A stretch of DNA of 64,000 nt from Luteimicrobium sp049844995 (GCF_049844995.1 NZ_JBNCMC010000004.1:62001-126000); one strand, 5' to 3'; shown: positions 1-8,262, numbered from the stretch's first letter. Notes: generated by a model not told the origin, from the sequence alone. Translations and numbers: made by a program.

Positions 1-920
1 GACAGGCGGGCCAGCTCGTCGGCGTCGAGCTCCACGCGCGCCGACTCGAGCAGCGTCGCGACCTGCTCGACGTTCCGACCGCTCGCGATCGGGGCCGCGA
101 CCGCGTCCTGCTGCCGCAGCCAGGCGAGCGCGACCGCGGCGACGCTCGTCGCGTGGGCGGCGGCGACGTCGTCGAGGAGCGAGAGGAGCTCGACGTTGCG
201 CGGGTCGTCGAGGTACGTGGCGGCCTTCCCGGCCCGCGGCGAGTCGACGGGCGCCCCGCCCGCGCGGTACTTGCCCGTGAGGAACCCGGCGGCGAGCGAG
301 TGGTACGGCGCCTCGACGATCCCCAGCTCGCGCAGCGTCGGCACGAGCTCCGCCTCGACGGCGCGCTCGACGAGCGACCAGCGGTCCTGCGCGACGGTGA
401 AGGGCGTGAGGCCCTCGGCCTCGGCGATCTTGGCGGCGGAGACGAGGCGGTCGGCCGAGAAGTTCGACGCGCCGAGCTCGCGGACCTTGCCCTCGCGGAC
501 GAGCGCGTCGAACGCGGCGAGGTACTCCTCCTGCGGCACGTCGGCGTCGTCGCGGTGCGCGTAGTAGAGGTCGAGGTGGTCCGTCCGCAGGCGGCGCAGC
601 GAGTCCTCGACGGCGGCCCGGATGTTTGCCGGGGACAGGCCGGGGCGGGTCGCGAGCGAGTAGACCTTGGTGGCGATCTCGACGCGGTCGCGGTTCCCGC
701 GCGACGCGAGCCACTCGCCGATGATCGCCTCCGACTCGCCGCCCGAGTTGCCCGGCACCCAGGCCGGGTAGACGTCGGCGGTGTCGATGGCCCGGCCGCC
801 GCCGTCGACGAACGCGTCGAGGACGCGGAAGCCCTCGTCGCGGTCGGTGGTCCACCCGAAGACGTTGCCGCCCAGGACGACGGGGCCGAGGTCGAGCCGG
901 GTGCGGGTCTGGTGGGTCAT
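1..920 (-). CDS. Aldo/keto reductase, 3' end cut by window start
   Basis: The reading frame starts at the ATG read leftward from 920 and runs off base 1 without a stop, giving about 306 codons of an expected 310-330. It is an NAD(P)H-dependent TIM-barrel oxidoreductase of cytosolic carbonyl compounds. The catalytic tetrad is visible: Asp and Tyr in AIDTADVYPAW, Lys in IATKVYS and His in DLYYAHRDD. The sequence REGKVRELGASNFSADRL is typical of the family. The substrate cannot be told. It stands alone, and its start is 157 bases from the end of the hsp20 gene, which is read in the same direction. Confidence 0.9.
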   Translation of the reverse strand, partial: MTHQTRTRLDLGPVVLGGNVFGWTTDRDEGFRVLDAFVDGGGRAIDTADVYPAWVPGNSGGESEAIIGEWLASRGNRDRVEIATKVYSLATRPGLSPANIRAAVEDSLRRLRTDHLDLYYAHRDDADVPQEEYLAAFDALVREGKVRELGASNFSADRLVSAAKIAEAEGLTPFTVAQDRWSLVERAVEAELVPTLRELGIVEAPYHSLAAGFLTGKYRAGGAPVDSPRAGKAATYLDDPRNVELLSLLDDVAAAHATSVAAVALAWLRQQDAVAAPIASGRNVEQVATLLESARVELDADELARL

Positions 921-1033
921 GGTTGCTCCGATGCTCGCTGGTCCCTGCACCAGGTGCCAACCGCGCGGCCGGGGCAACGTTTCCCGGCGGCGCGCTCCAG
1001 CCGTGTGGCGTGCGTCACGGTGCGCCCGCGCCC

Positions 1034-1065
1034 CCGGCGCCCCGGCCGTCCTGCCGGGGCGCCGG
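1034..1065 (-). terminator. Hairpin terminator after hsp20
   Basis: A perfect 13-bp inverted repeat (CCGGCGCCCCGGC and its complement) with a 6-base loop lies 12 bases past the hsp20 stop. There is no clear T-run, as is usual in high-GC actinomycetes. It also separates hsp20 from the aldo/keto reductase. Confidence 0.6.
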
Positions 1066-1077
1066 CGGCTGATTCCG

Positions 1078-1554
1078 TCAGTCCGCGTCGGCCGCGACGA
1101 CGGGCGCGGCGCCCGTCTCGACCGTGACGCGGTGCGTCGTCGGGCCGGCGAGCACGCCGCCGACCGTGACGGCGAGGACGCCGGCGTCGTAGCGGGCTGT
1201 GACGTCGTCGCCGGACGCTGCGCGGGGCAGCGTCACGCCGCGGCGGAACGACCCGTAGCGGGTCTCGCGGACCCTCGGCGTGTCGGCGGCGCCGTCGGCG
1301 TCGTGAGCCCGGGCGTCCTTGCGCTCGCCCGAGACGACGAGGCGGCGCCCCTGGACCTCGACCGACACGTCCTCGGCCGGGTCGATGCCCGGGAGGTCGA
1401 AGCGGGCGACGAGGTCGTCTCCGTCGCGGTACACGTCGGCGGCGGGGGAGAAGCCGTCCGCCTCGCGGCGGTCGGCCGTGCGAACCGGTCGGCCCGTCCA
1501 GAGGTCGCGGAACAGGCGGTCGACGTCGGTGTAGCCGGTGAGCGTTGCAGTCAT
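1078..1554 (-). CDS. Hsp20/alpha-crystallin small heat-shock protein
   Basis: This is a 158-residue ATP-independent holdase chaperone that binds unfolding proteins in the cytosol. The N-terminal arm resembles other actinobacterial Hsp18/Acr2 proteins (DVDRLFRDLWTGRP). The alpha-crystallin domain spans about residues 36-147 and contains DVYRDGDDLVARFDLPGI, the strand LVVSGERK, and the A-x-x-x-x-G-V-L motif (ARYDAGVLAVTV). The C-terminal I-x-I anchor is weak or absent. The ATG start at 1554 follows a GAAGGAGACC ribosome site. The HAIR-like site just upstream suggests control by HspR. Confidence 0.93.
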   Translation of the reverse strand: MTATLTGYTDVDRLFRDLWTGRPVRTADRREADGFSPAADVYRDGDDLVARFDLPGIDPAEDVSVEVQGRRLVVSGERKDARAHDADGAADTPRVRETRYGSFRRGVTLPRAASGDDVTARYDAGVLAVTVGGVLAGPTTHRVTVETGAAPVVAADAD

Positions 1555-1604
1555 CGTGGTCTCCTTCGTGCGGGGCCGGAGCGGCCCGGTCTGACCACGA
1601 CAAC

Positions 1605-1625
1605 CTTGAGCGAGGGCCGCTCAAT
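1605..1625. promoter_or_regulatory. HAIR-like HspR operator
   Basis: The site reads CTTGAGC, seven bases, GCTCAAT. This is close to the HspR-associated inverted repeat CTTGAGT-N7-ACTCAAG. It begins 51 bases upstream of the hsp20 start, where HspR represses dnaK, clpB or acr2 in other actinobacteria. The assignment rests on the pattern only, since no hspR gene lies in the window. Confidence 0.6.
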
Positions 1626-1754
1626 CCCGGTTCGGGTACGCCCAGGACGAACGCCCGGCGCACGACGACGCGACCGTCGTGGCGTGCGGGTGGTCGACGC
1701 CGATCGCGACCACGACCGTCGCGGGTGAAAAGTCATCAAGAAGCGGGATATGAC

Positions 1755-1797
1755 GGACGAACCGTCCTTGTGACGCTCCGAACCAGACTGATACCTT
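1755..1797 (+). promoter_or_regulatory. Candidate promoter of the ter cluster
   Basis: A -35 TTGTGA (1768-1773), an 18-base spacer and a -10 TACCTT (1792-1797) precede the first terD by about 110 bases. A short inverted repeat GGACG-AAC-CGTCC (1755-1767) abuts the -35 box and could be an operator. The rest of the 351-base gap (1555-1905) holds the HAIR-like site and an untranslated leader with no convincing small gene. Confidence 0.4.
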
Positions 1798-1905
1798 GAG
1801 CCACCATCTTGGGGGGTAGGGCCGAAAAAACGTCGTTCGCGGCGTTCGTCGCGTTCGCTCCCTTCTCGAGCGACACCGGCGCGACGCGCCAGACGGAGGA
1901 CCAGC

Positions 1906-2496
1906 ATGGCCGTGAGCCTCGCCAAGGGCGGCAACATCTCCCTCGAGAAGGTCGCGCCGGGTCTCGTCCACGCGGTCGTCGGCCTGGGGTGGAACCCGCG
2001 CGTGACCGACGGCGTCGACTTCGACCTCGACGCGTCGGCCATCCTCGTGGGAGACGACGGTCGCGCCCTCTCGGACGAGGACTTCGTCTTCTACGGCAAC
2101 CTCCAGGACCCCCGGGGCTCGGTCGTCCACCTGGGCGACGAGCGCGTCGGCGGTACCGAGGGCGCCGACGACGAGACCATCACCGTCGACCTGCCGGCGC
2201 TCGACCCGCGCGTCGCGCGCATCGTCGTCGTCGCGAGCATCTACGACGCGGACAAGCGCGGCCAGAACTTCGGCCAGGTCTCGGGCGCCTACATCCGCGT
2301 GTACGACGGCGACGACCCGACCGACGACGCCAAGGTCGTCCTCTTCGACCTGGGCGAGGAGGCCTCGACCGAGACTGCCCTCGTGTTCGGCGAGATCTAC
2401 CGGCACGCCGGCGACTGGAAGTTCCGCGCCATCGGGCAGGGGTACTCGTCGGGGCTCGCGGGGGTCATCCGCGACTACGGGCTCCAGGCGAGCTGA
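1906..2496 (+). CDS. terD: TerD-family stress protein (copy 1)
   Basis: This 196-residue cytosolic protein belongs to the TerD/CABP family, whose members bind calcium and support tellurite, phage and envelope stress resistance. The classic start MAVSLAKGGNISLEKVAPGL is present. The first acidic cluster D38, D40, D42 is intact and is followed by VGDDGRALSDEDFVFYGNL. The second loop reads GDERVGGTEGADDE, where the usual form is GDNxTGxGDGDDE, so one metal site may be altered. The ending GDWKFRAIGQGYSSGL is typical. It leads a co-directional cluster of eleven genes. Confidence 0.93.
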   Translation: MAVSLAKGGNISLEKVAPGLVHAVVGLGWNPRVTDGVDFDLDASAILVGDDGRALSDEDFVFYGNLQDPRGSVVHLGDERVGGTEGADDETITVDLPALDPRVARIVVVASIYDADKRGQNFGQVSGAYIRVYDGDDPTDDAKVVLFDLGEEASTETALVFGEIYRHAGDWKFRAIGQGYSSGLAGVIRDYGLQAS

Positions 2497-2598
2497 CCGC
2501 CCCTCCTCGGACGACCCGCCGCCCCGGCTCCGCCGAGCGCGCTCCACCTCCCCCCGCTCCACCGTCGCGCCGCGCGCGCGGCAGAGAAGAGAACCCCC

Positions 2599-3804
2599 GT
2601 GCACACCGTCCGCCACTTCAAGTGGGACCTCGTGGTGATGCTGGCCGCGCTCGCGGTCGCGTTCGTCTACCAGGGGTGGGGCGCCGTCTGGCTCGCGGCC
2701 ATCCTCATCGTCGTCGAGATCGTGTTCTCGTTCGACAACGCGGCCGTCAACGCCAAGTACCTCGCTCGGCTCAACGACGCCTGGCAGCGCATCTTCCTCA
2801 CGGTCGGCGTGCTCGTCGCCGTCGTGGGGATGCGCCTCGTGTTCCCGTTCGTGATCGTCTGCCTCACGGGCAGCGTGAGCCCGGCCGAGGCGATCCGCCT
2901 CGCACTCGAGAAGGGCGACCCCGACACAGCGGGCACGTACGGGTACATCCTCAACCAGGCGCACCCCGCGATCGCCGCGTTCGGCGGGATCTTCCTGCTC
3001 ATGCTGTTCCTGGACTTCCTCTTCGACACCGAGCGCGACTCGACGTGGCTGTCGTGGATCGAGAAGCCGCTGCTCAAGGTGGGCCGGCTCGACCAGCTCA
3101 GCGTCATCGTCGCCGCCGTGATCCTCCTGGTCGCGTCCCAGACCCTCGTGCACGGCGACGAGCAGTCCACGGTGCTCTTCGCGGGCCTCCTCGGCCTCGT
3201 GACCTACCTCGCCGTCAACGGGCTCGCGTCCGTGATGGAGGACAAGGAGGCGGAGAAGGCCGAGGCGCTCGCGGAGTCCGGCGCCGAGGAGGGCCCGGGC
3301 CTGGGCGCGCAGGTCGCGCTCGCCGGCAAGGCCGCGTTCTCGCTGTTCGTGTTCCTCGAGGTGCTCGACGCCTCGTTCAGCTTCGACGGCGTGATCGGGG
3401 CGTTCGCGATCACCCCCGACCCGGTCATCATCGCGCTGGGCCTCGGCGTCGGTGCGCTGTTCGTTCGGTCGATGACCGTCTACCTCGTCCGCCAGGGCAC
3501 GCTCGCCGAGTACCGGTTCCTCGAGCACGGCGCCCACTGGGCGATCGGCGCGCTCGCGCTGCTGCTCGTGGTGACGCTGCGGTTCGAGATCCCGGACGTC
3601 GTCGTCGGGCTCGTGGGCATCGCGTTCATCGTCGCGGCCATCCTCACGTCGGTCTCCGCCAACCGCCGCGAGGAGGCCGAGCTCGCAGCGATCGTCGACG
3701 TCGAGGACGTCCCCGCGCCCGGCATCTTCGCGTCGCGACCGGCGTCCGTCGACGACGCGGCCCCGGCCACGCCCGTCGCCGCCGGCGTCGACAGCGAGGC
3801 CTGA
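2599..3804 (+). CDS. TerC-like integral membrane protein, DUF475
   Basis: This 401-residue polytopic membrane protein has about nine or ten hydrophobic segments and belongs to the DUF475 branch of the TerC superfamily. The diagnostic acidic motif EIVFSFDNAAVNAKYL (near residue 37) recurs in the second half as EVLDASFSFDGVIGAF, reflecting the internal duplication of TerC proteins. TerC members are thought to handle manganese or calcium efflux and metal loading at the membrane. The GTG start at 2599 follows AGAGAAGAG. A soluble Ala/Pro-rich tail of about 50 residues ends the protein. It lies between a terD and a terD-like gene. Confidence 0.88.
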   Translation: MHTVRHFKWDLVVMLAALAVAFVYQGWGAVWLAAILIVVEIVFSFDNAAVNAKYLARLNDAWQRIFLTVGVLVAVVGMRLVFPFVIVCLTGSVSPAEAIRLALEKGDPDTAGTYGYILNQAHPAIAAFGGIFLLMLFLDFLFDTERDSTWLSWIEKPLLKVGRLDQLSVIVAAVILLVASQTLVHGDEQSTVLFAGLLGLVTYLAVNGLASVMEDKEAEKAEALAESGAEEGPGLGAQVALAGKAAFSLFVFLEVLDASFSFDGVIGAFAITPDPVIIALGLGVGALFVRSMTVYLVRQGTLAEYRFLEHGAHWAIGALALLLVVTLRFEIPDVVVGLVGIAFIVAAILTSVSANRREEAELAAIVDVEDVPAPGIFASRPASVDDAAPATPVAAGVDSEA

Positions 3805-3809
3805 CCGCC

Positions 3810-4487
3810 GTGGGACTCTTCACGCGCTCGTCCTCCCGGCCGGCCCCGGGCCCCGCGCCGGCCCCCGCGCCCGCGCCCGCGGCGCCGGCCGCCGTCGGCA
3901 CGGTGTCCCTCACCAAGCTCTCGCGGGGCCAGGGCATCTCCCTCACCAAGACTCCGGTCCTCACGGCCACGGTCTCCTGGCCGTCGGTGACCGACTACGA
4001 CGTGTACGCGCTCGTGCGCTACCACGACGGGACCCAGGTCACGGTCAGCCAGTTCGGCACCGAGGACGCCCCGAAGCTGTTCAGCCCCACGACGCCCGAC
4101 GGCGCGGTCCGGCACCTCGGCGACGTCCGGCGCGGCGACGGGAGCCAGGCCACCGAGACGGTCGAGATCCGGCTCACGCCCACCGTCGCCGCCGTCGTCC
4201 CCGTCGCCTACTCGGCCCAGTCCAACGGCACCGGGTCGTTCCGCCGGTACCGCGTGTCCGTGCGGATCGACAACGGGGCGGGCGAGGTCGTCGAGATCGA
4301 GTCCGCGAACGCGAGCCGCGACGACGCCGTCTACACCTGCGTGCCGGGGATCGTCCTCAACGGCGCCGACGGGGTACGCGTCGAGGCCCTCGAGCTCTAC
4401 TCGGCGCGCGGCTCGGAACGCCGCCCCGTCGTCGACGACCGGTTGTCCGTCGTCATGGACGCCGGGCCCGTCAACGCCTACAAGTAA
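3810..4487 (+). CDS. TerD-like beta-sandwich protein with Pro/Ala linker
   Basis: The protein has 225 residues, with the GTG start at 3810 placed just after the DUF475 stop. Residues 10-32 are a Pro-Ala linker. The core opens with VSLTKLSRGQGISLTKTPVLTATVSW, like TerD or TerA modules, and continues with a beta-rich body (TDYDVYALVRYHDGTQVTVSQFGTE, RYRVSVRIDNGAGEVVEIESANAS). I read it as a divergent TerA/TerF-type member that lacks the canonical acidic calcium loops. The short linker suggests a tethered domain, possibly acting next to the membrane protein before it. Its function is unknown. Confidence 0.75.
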   Translation: MGLFTRSSSRPAPGPAPAPAPAPAAPAAVGTVSLTKLSRGQGISLTKTPVLTATVSWPSVTDYDVYALVRYHDGTQVTVSQFGTEDAPKLFSPTTPDGAVRHLGDVRRGDGSQATETVEIRLTPTVAAVVPVAYSAQSNGTGSFRRYRVSVRIDNGAGEVVEIESANASRDDAVYTCVPGIVLNGADGVRVEALELYSARGSERRPVVDDRLSVVMDAGPVNAYK

Positions 4488-4519
4488 CCACCCGCGCCAC
4501 CCTCCCGGAAGGACCCGTC

Positions 4520-5701
4520 ATGACGACGACCGCCGACTCCGCCCCCGTCCTCGTGCTCGAGCCGCCGCAGCCCGCGCCGCTCGTGACGCCCGAGCAGGCC
4601 GTCGCGACCATCGCGTCCGCCAACCAGGGGAAGGCGGTGGAGCAGCAGACGGAGGCCGAGCGCAAGGCCGCGGCCGTCGTCGAGCGCCTGTCCGCGCTCG
4701 ACGCTCGCTCGCCGCAGTTCTCGCAGGAGGTCGCGAAGATCGGGAGCATCGGGGACAAGGAGGTGCGCCAGTCCGCGGGCGCCTCCAACCGGATGCTCGA
4801 CCGCCCCGCCGCCGCGAGCGGCGACGCGAGCCCGCAGGGCAAGGTGTCCAAGACGCTCGTCGACCTGCGCATCACCGTCACCGAGCTCGACCCGACGCGC
4901 GCAGACCTCAAGGGCGTCAAGAAGGTCCTCAAGTTCATCCCGGGCGGCAACAAGATCGACCGGTACTTCCAGAAGTACAAGTCGGCGCAGTCGCACCTCG
5001 ACGCGATCATCCGCGCGCTGTCCGCGGGGCAGGACGAGCTCCGCAAGGACAACGCGGCCATCGAGGTCGAGCGCAACCAGCTCTGGGAGACCATGAACCG
5101 CCTCGGCGAGCTCAAGGTCGAGCTCGAGGCGCTCGACGCGGCCGTCGTCGAGAAGATCGCGCAGACCGAGGCCGCGGGCGACACCGAGACGGCGGACGCC
5201 ATGCGGTCCGACGTCCTGTTCGCGGTGCGCCAGCGCCACCAGGACCTTATGACCCAGGCCGCGGTGTCCGTGCAGGGCTACCTGGCGATGGACCTCATCC
5301 GCAAGAACAACCTCGAGCTGATCCGCGGCGTCGACCGCGCCCAGACCACGACGGTCGCCGCCCTGCGCACCGCGGTGATCGTGTCGCAGGCCCTCGGCCA
5401 GCAGAAGCTCGTGCTCGACCAGATCAACGCGCTCAACTCGACCACGAGCAGCCTCATCGAGGCGACGTCGCTCCAGCTCCGCCAGCAGGGCGCCGCGATC
5501 CAGCAGCAGGCCGCCGAGTCCACGATCGAGATCGACAAGCTCCAGGCCGCGTTCGAGAACGTGTTCGCGACCATGGACGCGATCGACACGTTCCGCGGGC
5601 AGGCGACCGAGGCCATGGCGACGACGATCACCCAGCTCGAGCAGCAGGTCGAGCGCGCGAAGCCGTACGTGGACCGGGCGCGTCGCTCGATCGAGGCCTG
5701 A
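4520..5701 (+). CDS. telA: Toxic anion resistance protein TelA
   Basis: This 393-residue, largely helical, coiled-coil-rich cytosolic protein belongs to the TelA/KlaA family (toxic anion resistance, linked to tellurite and lantibiotic tolerance). Family features include the RSPQFSQEVAKIGSIGDKEVRQ region, LIPGG-type KFIPGGNKIDRYFQKYKSAQSHLDAI, and the C-terminal helices LDQINALNSTTSSLIEATS and QGAAIQQQAAEST. The ATG at 4520 has GGAAGGA at a good distance. Members commonly sit beside XpaC-like genes in Firmicutes, and the next gene may be an equivalent. Confidence 0.93.
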   Translation: MTTTADSAPVLVLEPPQPAPLVTPEQAVATIASANQGKAVEQQTEAERKAAAVVERLSALDARSPQFSQEVAKIGSIGDKEVRQSAGASNRMLDRPAAASGDASPQGKVSKTLVDLRITVTELDPTRADLKGVKKVLKFIPGGNKIDRYFQKYKSAQSHLDAIIRALSAGQDELRKDNAAIEVERNQLWETMNRLGELKVELEALDAAVVEKIAQTEAAGDTETADAMRSDVLFAVRQRHQDLMTQAAVSVQGYLAMDLIRKNNLELIRGVDRAQTTTVAALRTAVIVSQALGQQKLVLDQINALNSTTSSLIEATSLQLRQQGAAIQQQAAESTIEIDKLQAAFENVFATMDAIDTFRGQATEAMATTITQLEQQVERAKPYVDRARRSIEA

Positions 5702-5711
5702 GGGCGCCGCG

Positions 5712-6221
5712 GTGCCGCGCTGGCTCGAACGGATCACCGGGTCGTCGTCCGACGGCGCGGCATCCGTCGTGCCGGCGCCCGCGGACGCCGCGCCCGACTC
5801 CGTCGACGCGCTGCACCGGCACGTCGCGGCCCTCGTCGCACAGGTCGACGCGGACGCGGGGGACCTGCCGACCGAGGCCGTCGTGGTGGCGCGGCGGATC
5901 ACCGACCTCGCGGACGAGGCGCTGCGCCGGGCCGAGACCGCCCCGACCGGCATGAACATCCACGGCCGGGTCGCGCTGCACGCCGTCGTCACCGACTACG
6001 TCCCCACGTCGCTGCGCCGCCACGCGGCCGCCCGCGGCGTGGCCGGCGCGGACCACGCGCGACTCGAGGCGGCGCTCGTCGAGCAGCTCGGCACGATCCG
6101 CGCGGCCGTGCGCGAGTCCGTCGACGCGCTCCGGGACGACGACCTGCGCGCCGTCGAGGCGCAGGGCATCTTCCTGCGCGCCCGGTTCACGGGGGCCGAC
6201 CTCGCGGAGGCCGGCCTGTGA
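5712..6221 (+). CDS. Unrecognised ter-cluster protein, possibly XpaC-like
   Basis: The protein has 169 residues and a GTG start 11 bases after telA. It is soluble and helical, with no signal peptide. The segment VTDYVPTSLRRHAA, a tyrosine-x-proline helix followed by basic residues, resembles the core of XpaC-type proteins that neighbour telA in Bacillus, so it may be a TelA partner. That is inference from position and a short motif. It overlaps the next gene by 4 bases, indicating coupled translation. Confidence 0.6.
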   Translation: MPRWLERITGSSSDGAASVVPAPADAAPDSVDALHRHVAALVAQVDADAGDLPTEAVVVARRITDLADEALRRAETAPTGMNIHGRVALHAVVTDYVPTSLRRHAAARGVAGADHARLEAALVEQLGTIRAAVRESVDALRDDDLRAVEAQGIFLRARFTGADLAEAGL

Positions 6222-6781
6222 GCGGCCTCATGCGCGGCGCGAACGTCGCGCTCACCAAGGAGATCCCGGGGCTGCGGACGCTCGTCGTCGGGGCCGCGTG
6301 GGACGCGGGCGGCGAGCACGCGCTCGACGACAACCTCGTCCTGGCTGCCGTGCTGTGCGGGCCGGACGGGCGCGCCACGTCCGCGGACGACTTCGTCTTC
6401 TTCCAGCAGGTGGTCTCGTCCGACCTGTCCGTCGCGGCCGTCGACGCCGCGCTGGGCGACGACACCGAGCAGCTCGAGATCGACCTCGACGGGGTGCCCG
6501 CCGCCGTCGAGCGGGTCGTCGTCGTGCTCTACCTCAGCGAGGGCGGCCCGCGACGCCGCACGCTGGGACAGCTCAAGCGGTGCGTCGTCCGCGTGCTCGA
6601 CGGCGCCACCGGCGCGGGCATCGTCTCGTCCGAGGACCTCGCGCCCGGGTTCGGCCCCGAGACCGCCGTCGTGCTCGGGGAGGTCTACCGGCACCAGGGC
6701 GGCTGGAAGTTCAAGGTCGTCGGGCAGGGCTACGCGGCAGGGATCGTGGGCGTCGCCGAGCAGTACGGGCTGCCGCTATGA
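6218..6781 (+). CDS. Divergent TerD paralogue (copy 2), acidic loops lost
   Basis: The protein has 187 residues, starting at a GTG that overlaps the upstream stop. The TerD fold is clear at both ends (RGANVALTKEIPGL, HQGGWKFKVVGQGYAAGI). The first acidic triad reads DDNLV in place of DFDLD, and the second loop reads SVAAVDAALGDDTEQ in place of GDNxTGxGDGDDE. Calcium binding is therefore likely reduced or absent. It may act as a structural or regulatory partner of the canonical TerD copies. It overlaps the next gene by 4 bases. Confidence 0.85.
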   Translation: MSGLMRGANVALTKEIPGLRTLVVGAAWDAGGEHALDDNLVLAAVLCGPDGRATSADDFVFFQQVVSSDLSVAAVDAALGDDTEQLEIDLDGVPAAVERVVVVLYLSEGGPRRRTLGQLKRCVVRVLDGATGAGIVSSEDLAPGFGPETAVVLGEVYRHQGGWKFKVVGQGYAAGIVGVAEQYGLPL

Positions 6782-7590
6782 GCACCGCGAGCACGACGAC
6801 CGTCCGGACCCTCGTGACCGGCGCACCCGCCGGCGCGCCCGTCCGCGAGGACCTCACGTTCCTGCGTCGGCGCGCGCGTCCCGCGGCGCCCGCGCCGGCA
6901 GCCGAGGAGCCCGTCGCAGCGGGGCCGACGGCGCCGGCCCCCGCGCTCGCGCTCGCCCCGCCCTCCGGCGCGACGCCCCCCACCCGCCCGGGCCGCACGC
7001 CGTTGCCCCCGCTGCTCGCGGGCCTGCCCGGCGTCGGCCAGGGGGAGCGGCTGCTGCTCGCCAGGGACGCCCCGGTCGTCCAGCTCACGCGCGTGCAGAG
7101 CGGCGTCGGGGGCCTGCGCGGCGAGCTCCACACCGCCGTCGACGCGAGCGTCGTCGTGGCCTACGAGCTGGCGGACCGCACGCAGGGCGTCGTGCGGGAG
7201 GCGCACCCCTACGGCCCGGACGAGCGGCGGCCCGTCGTGCACCTCGCGGGCACACGCTTCACGGTCGACCTGCGCCAGGCGCGCGAGCTGCGCCGGTTCG
7301 TCGTCGTGGTGCGGCCGGCGGAGCCCGCCGCCGCGGTCGAAGGTGTGCTCGTCGTCACCACGACGGGCGGCAGCCGCCTCGAGATCCCGCTCGACCCGAG
7401 CGACGCCGGACCCTCGGGGCCCGACCCGGGGCGCACGTCGACCGTCGCGCTCACGGGGCACCTCGTCCGCGGCGCCCTCGTGCTCCGCGCCGAGCACGCC
7501 CGGCAGGTCCGCCCGCTGCGCGACGCGCTCGCCGCGTACGGCTACCGGCGCCTGTCCTGGCGCGACGCCGACACGGTGCTCGCCGGCTGA
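6778..7590 (+). CDS. Unrecognised ter-cluster protein with Pro/Ala-rich linker
   Basis: The protein has 270 residues, with the ATG at 6778 chosen because it overlaps the terD stop. A short N-terminal region (LRRRAR near residue 30) leads into a Pro/Ala-rich linker at about 33-85. A beta-rich domain follows, including VVQLTRVQSGVGGLRGELHT, SVVVAYELAD and RFVVVVRP, and may be a degenerate TerD-like sandwich. The ending YGYRRLSWRDADTVLAG forms a separate small unit. I do not recognise the family. Its place inside a tightly overlapping ter operon argues for a role in the same complex. Confidence 0.65.
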   Translation: MSTASTTTVRTLVTGAPAGAPVREDLTFLRRRARPAAPAPAAEEPVAAGPTAPAPALALAPPSGATPPTRPGRTPLPPLLAGLPGVGQGERLLLARDAPVVQLTRVQSGVGGLRGELHTAVDASVVVAYELADRTQGVVREAHPYGPDERRPVVHLAGTRFTVDLRQARELRRFVVVVRPAEPAAAVEGVLVVTTTGGSRLEIPLDPSDAGPSGPDPGRTSTVALTGHLVRGALVLRAEHARQVRPLRDALAAYGYRRLSWRDADTVLAG

Positions 7591-7637
7591 CCCCACACGT
7601 CGTCCCCGCGCGGGGGCACCAGAGAAAGGCACCCACC

Positions 7638-8225
7638 ATGGCAGTCAACCTCTCCAAGGGCGGCAACATCTCGCTCACGAAGGTCGCGCCCGGCCTCACG
7701 AAGGCGGTCGTCGGGCTCGGCTGGAAGCCGCGCACCACGGACGGCGCCGCGTTCGACCTCGACGCGGCGGCGCTGCTCGTCGACTCCGACGGCCGCGCCC
7801 TCTCGGACCGGCACTTCGTGTTCTTCAACAACCTGCAGGACCCGAGCGGCGCCGTCGTGCACCAGGGCGACAACCGCACGGGCGACGGCGACGGGGACGA
7901 CGAGCAGATCGCCGTCGACCTCGCGGCCCTGCCCGCGGAGGTCGTGCGCGTCGTGTTCCTCGCGAGCATCTACGAGGCGGAGGACCGCCGGCAGAACTTC
8001 GGCCAGGTGTCCGACGCCTACATCCGCGTCTTCGACGCCGAGGACCCGCAGGACGACGCGAAGACCGTCGTGTTCGATCTCGGCGAGGACGCCTCGACCG
8101 AGACGGCGCTCGTGTTCGGCGAGCTCTACCGCAACGCCGGCGACTGGAAGTTCCGCGCGGTCGGGCAGGGCTATGCGTCCGGCCTCGCGGGCATCGTCGC
8201 CGACTACGGCCTCGCCGCGGCCTGA
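7638..8225 (+). CDS. terD: TerD-family stress protein (copy 3), canonical
   Basis: The protein has 195 residues, with an ATG at 7638 preceded by GAGAAAGG. It carries the full TerD signature: MAVNLSKGGNISLTKVAPGL, AFDLDAAALLVDSDGRALSD, the acidic loop HQGDNRTGDGDGDDEQ, and the end GDWKFRAVGQGYASGL. Both calcium loops look intact, so this copy is the best candidate for the working calcium-binding protein. It is closely similar to copy 1, including the segment QNFGQVS-x-AYIRV, which indicates duplication inside the cluster. Confidence 0.95.
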   Translation: MAVNLSKGGNISLTKVAPGLTKAVVGLGWKPRTTDGAAFDLDAAALLVDSDGRALSDRHFVFFNNLQDPSGAVVHQGDNRTGDGDGDDEQIAVDLAALPAEVVRVVFLASIYEAEDRRQNFGQVSDAYIRVFDAEDPQDDAKTVVFDLGEDASTETALVFGELYRNAGDWKFRAVGQGYASGLAGIVADYGLAAA

Positions 8226-8262
8226 GCGCCGCCCCCACCTCCGACCAGCAAGGGAACCGACC

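Noticed and set aside
1795..1815. Second HspR-like site before the ter cluster
   Set aside because: Only one half, CTTGAG, is present at 1795-1800; the right half at the correct spacing does not match ACTCAAG.
1621..3537. Very long minus-strand open frames over the ter genes and elsewhere (for example 1621-3537, 24192-26990, 33278-36439, 58062-60494)
   Set aside because: They are antisense shadows of strong genes. Their translations are repetitive Arg/Gly/Asp/Val-rich strings without domains, as expected from high-GC codon bias.
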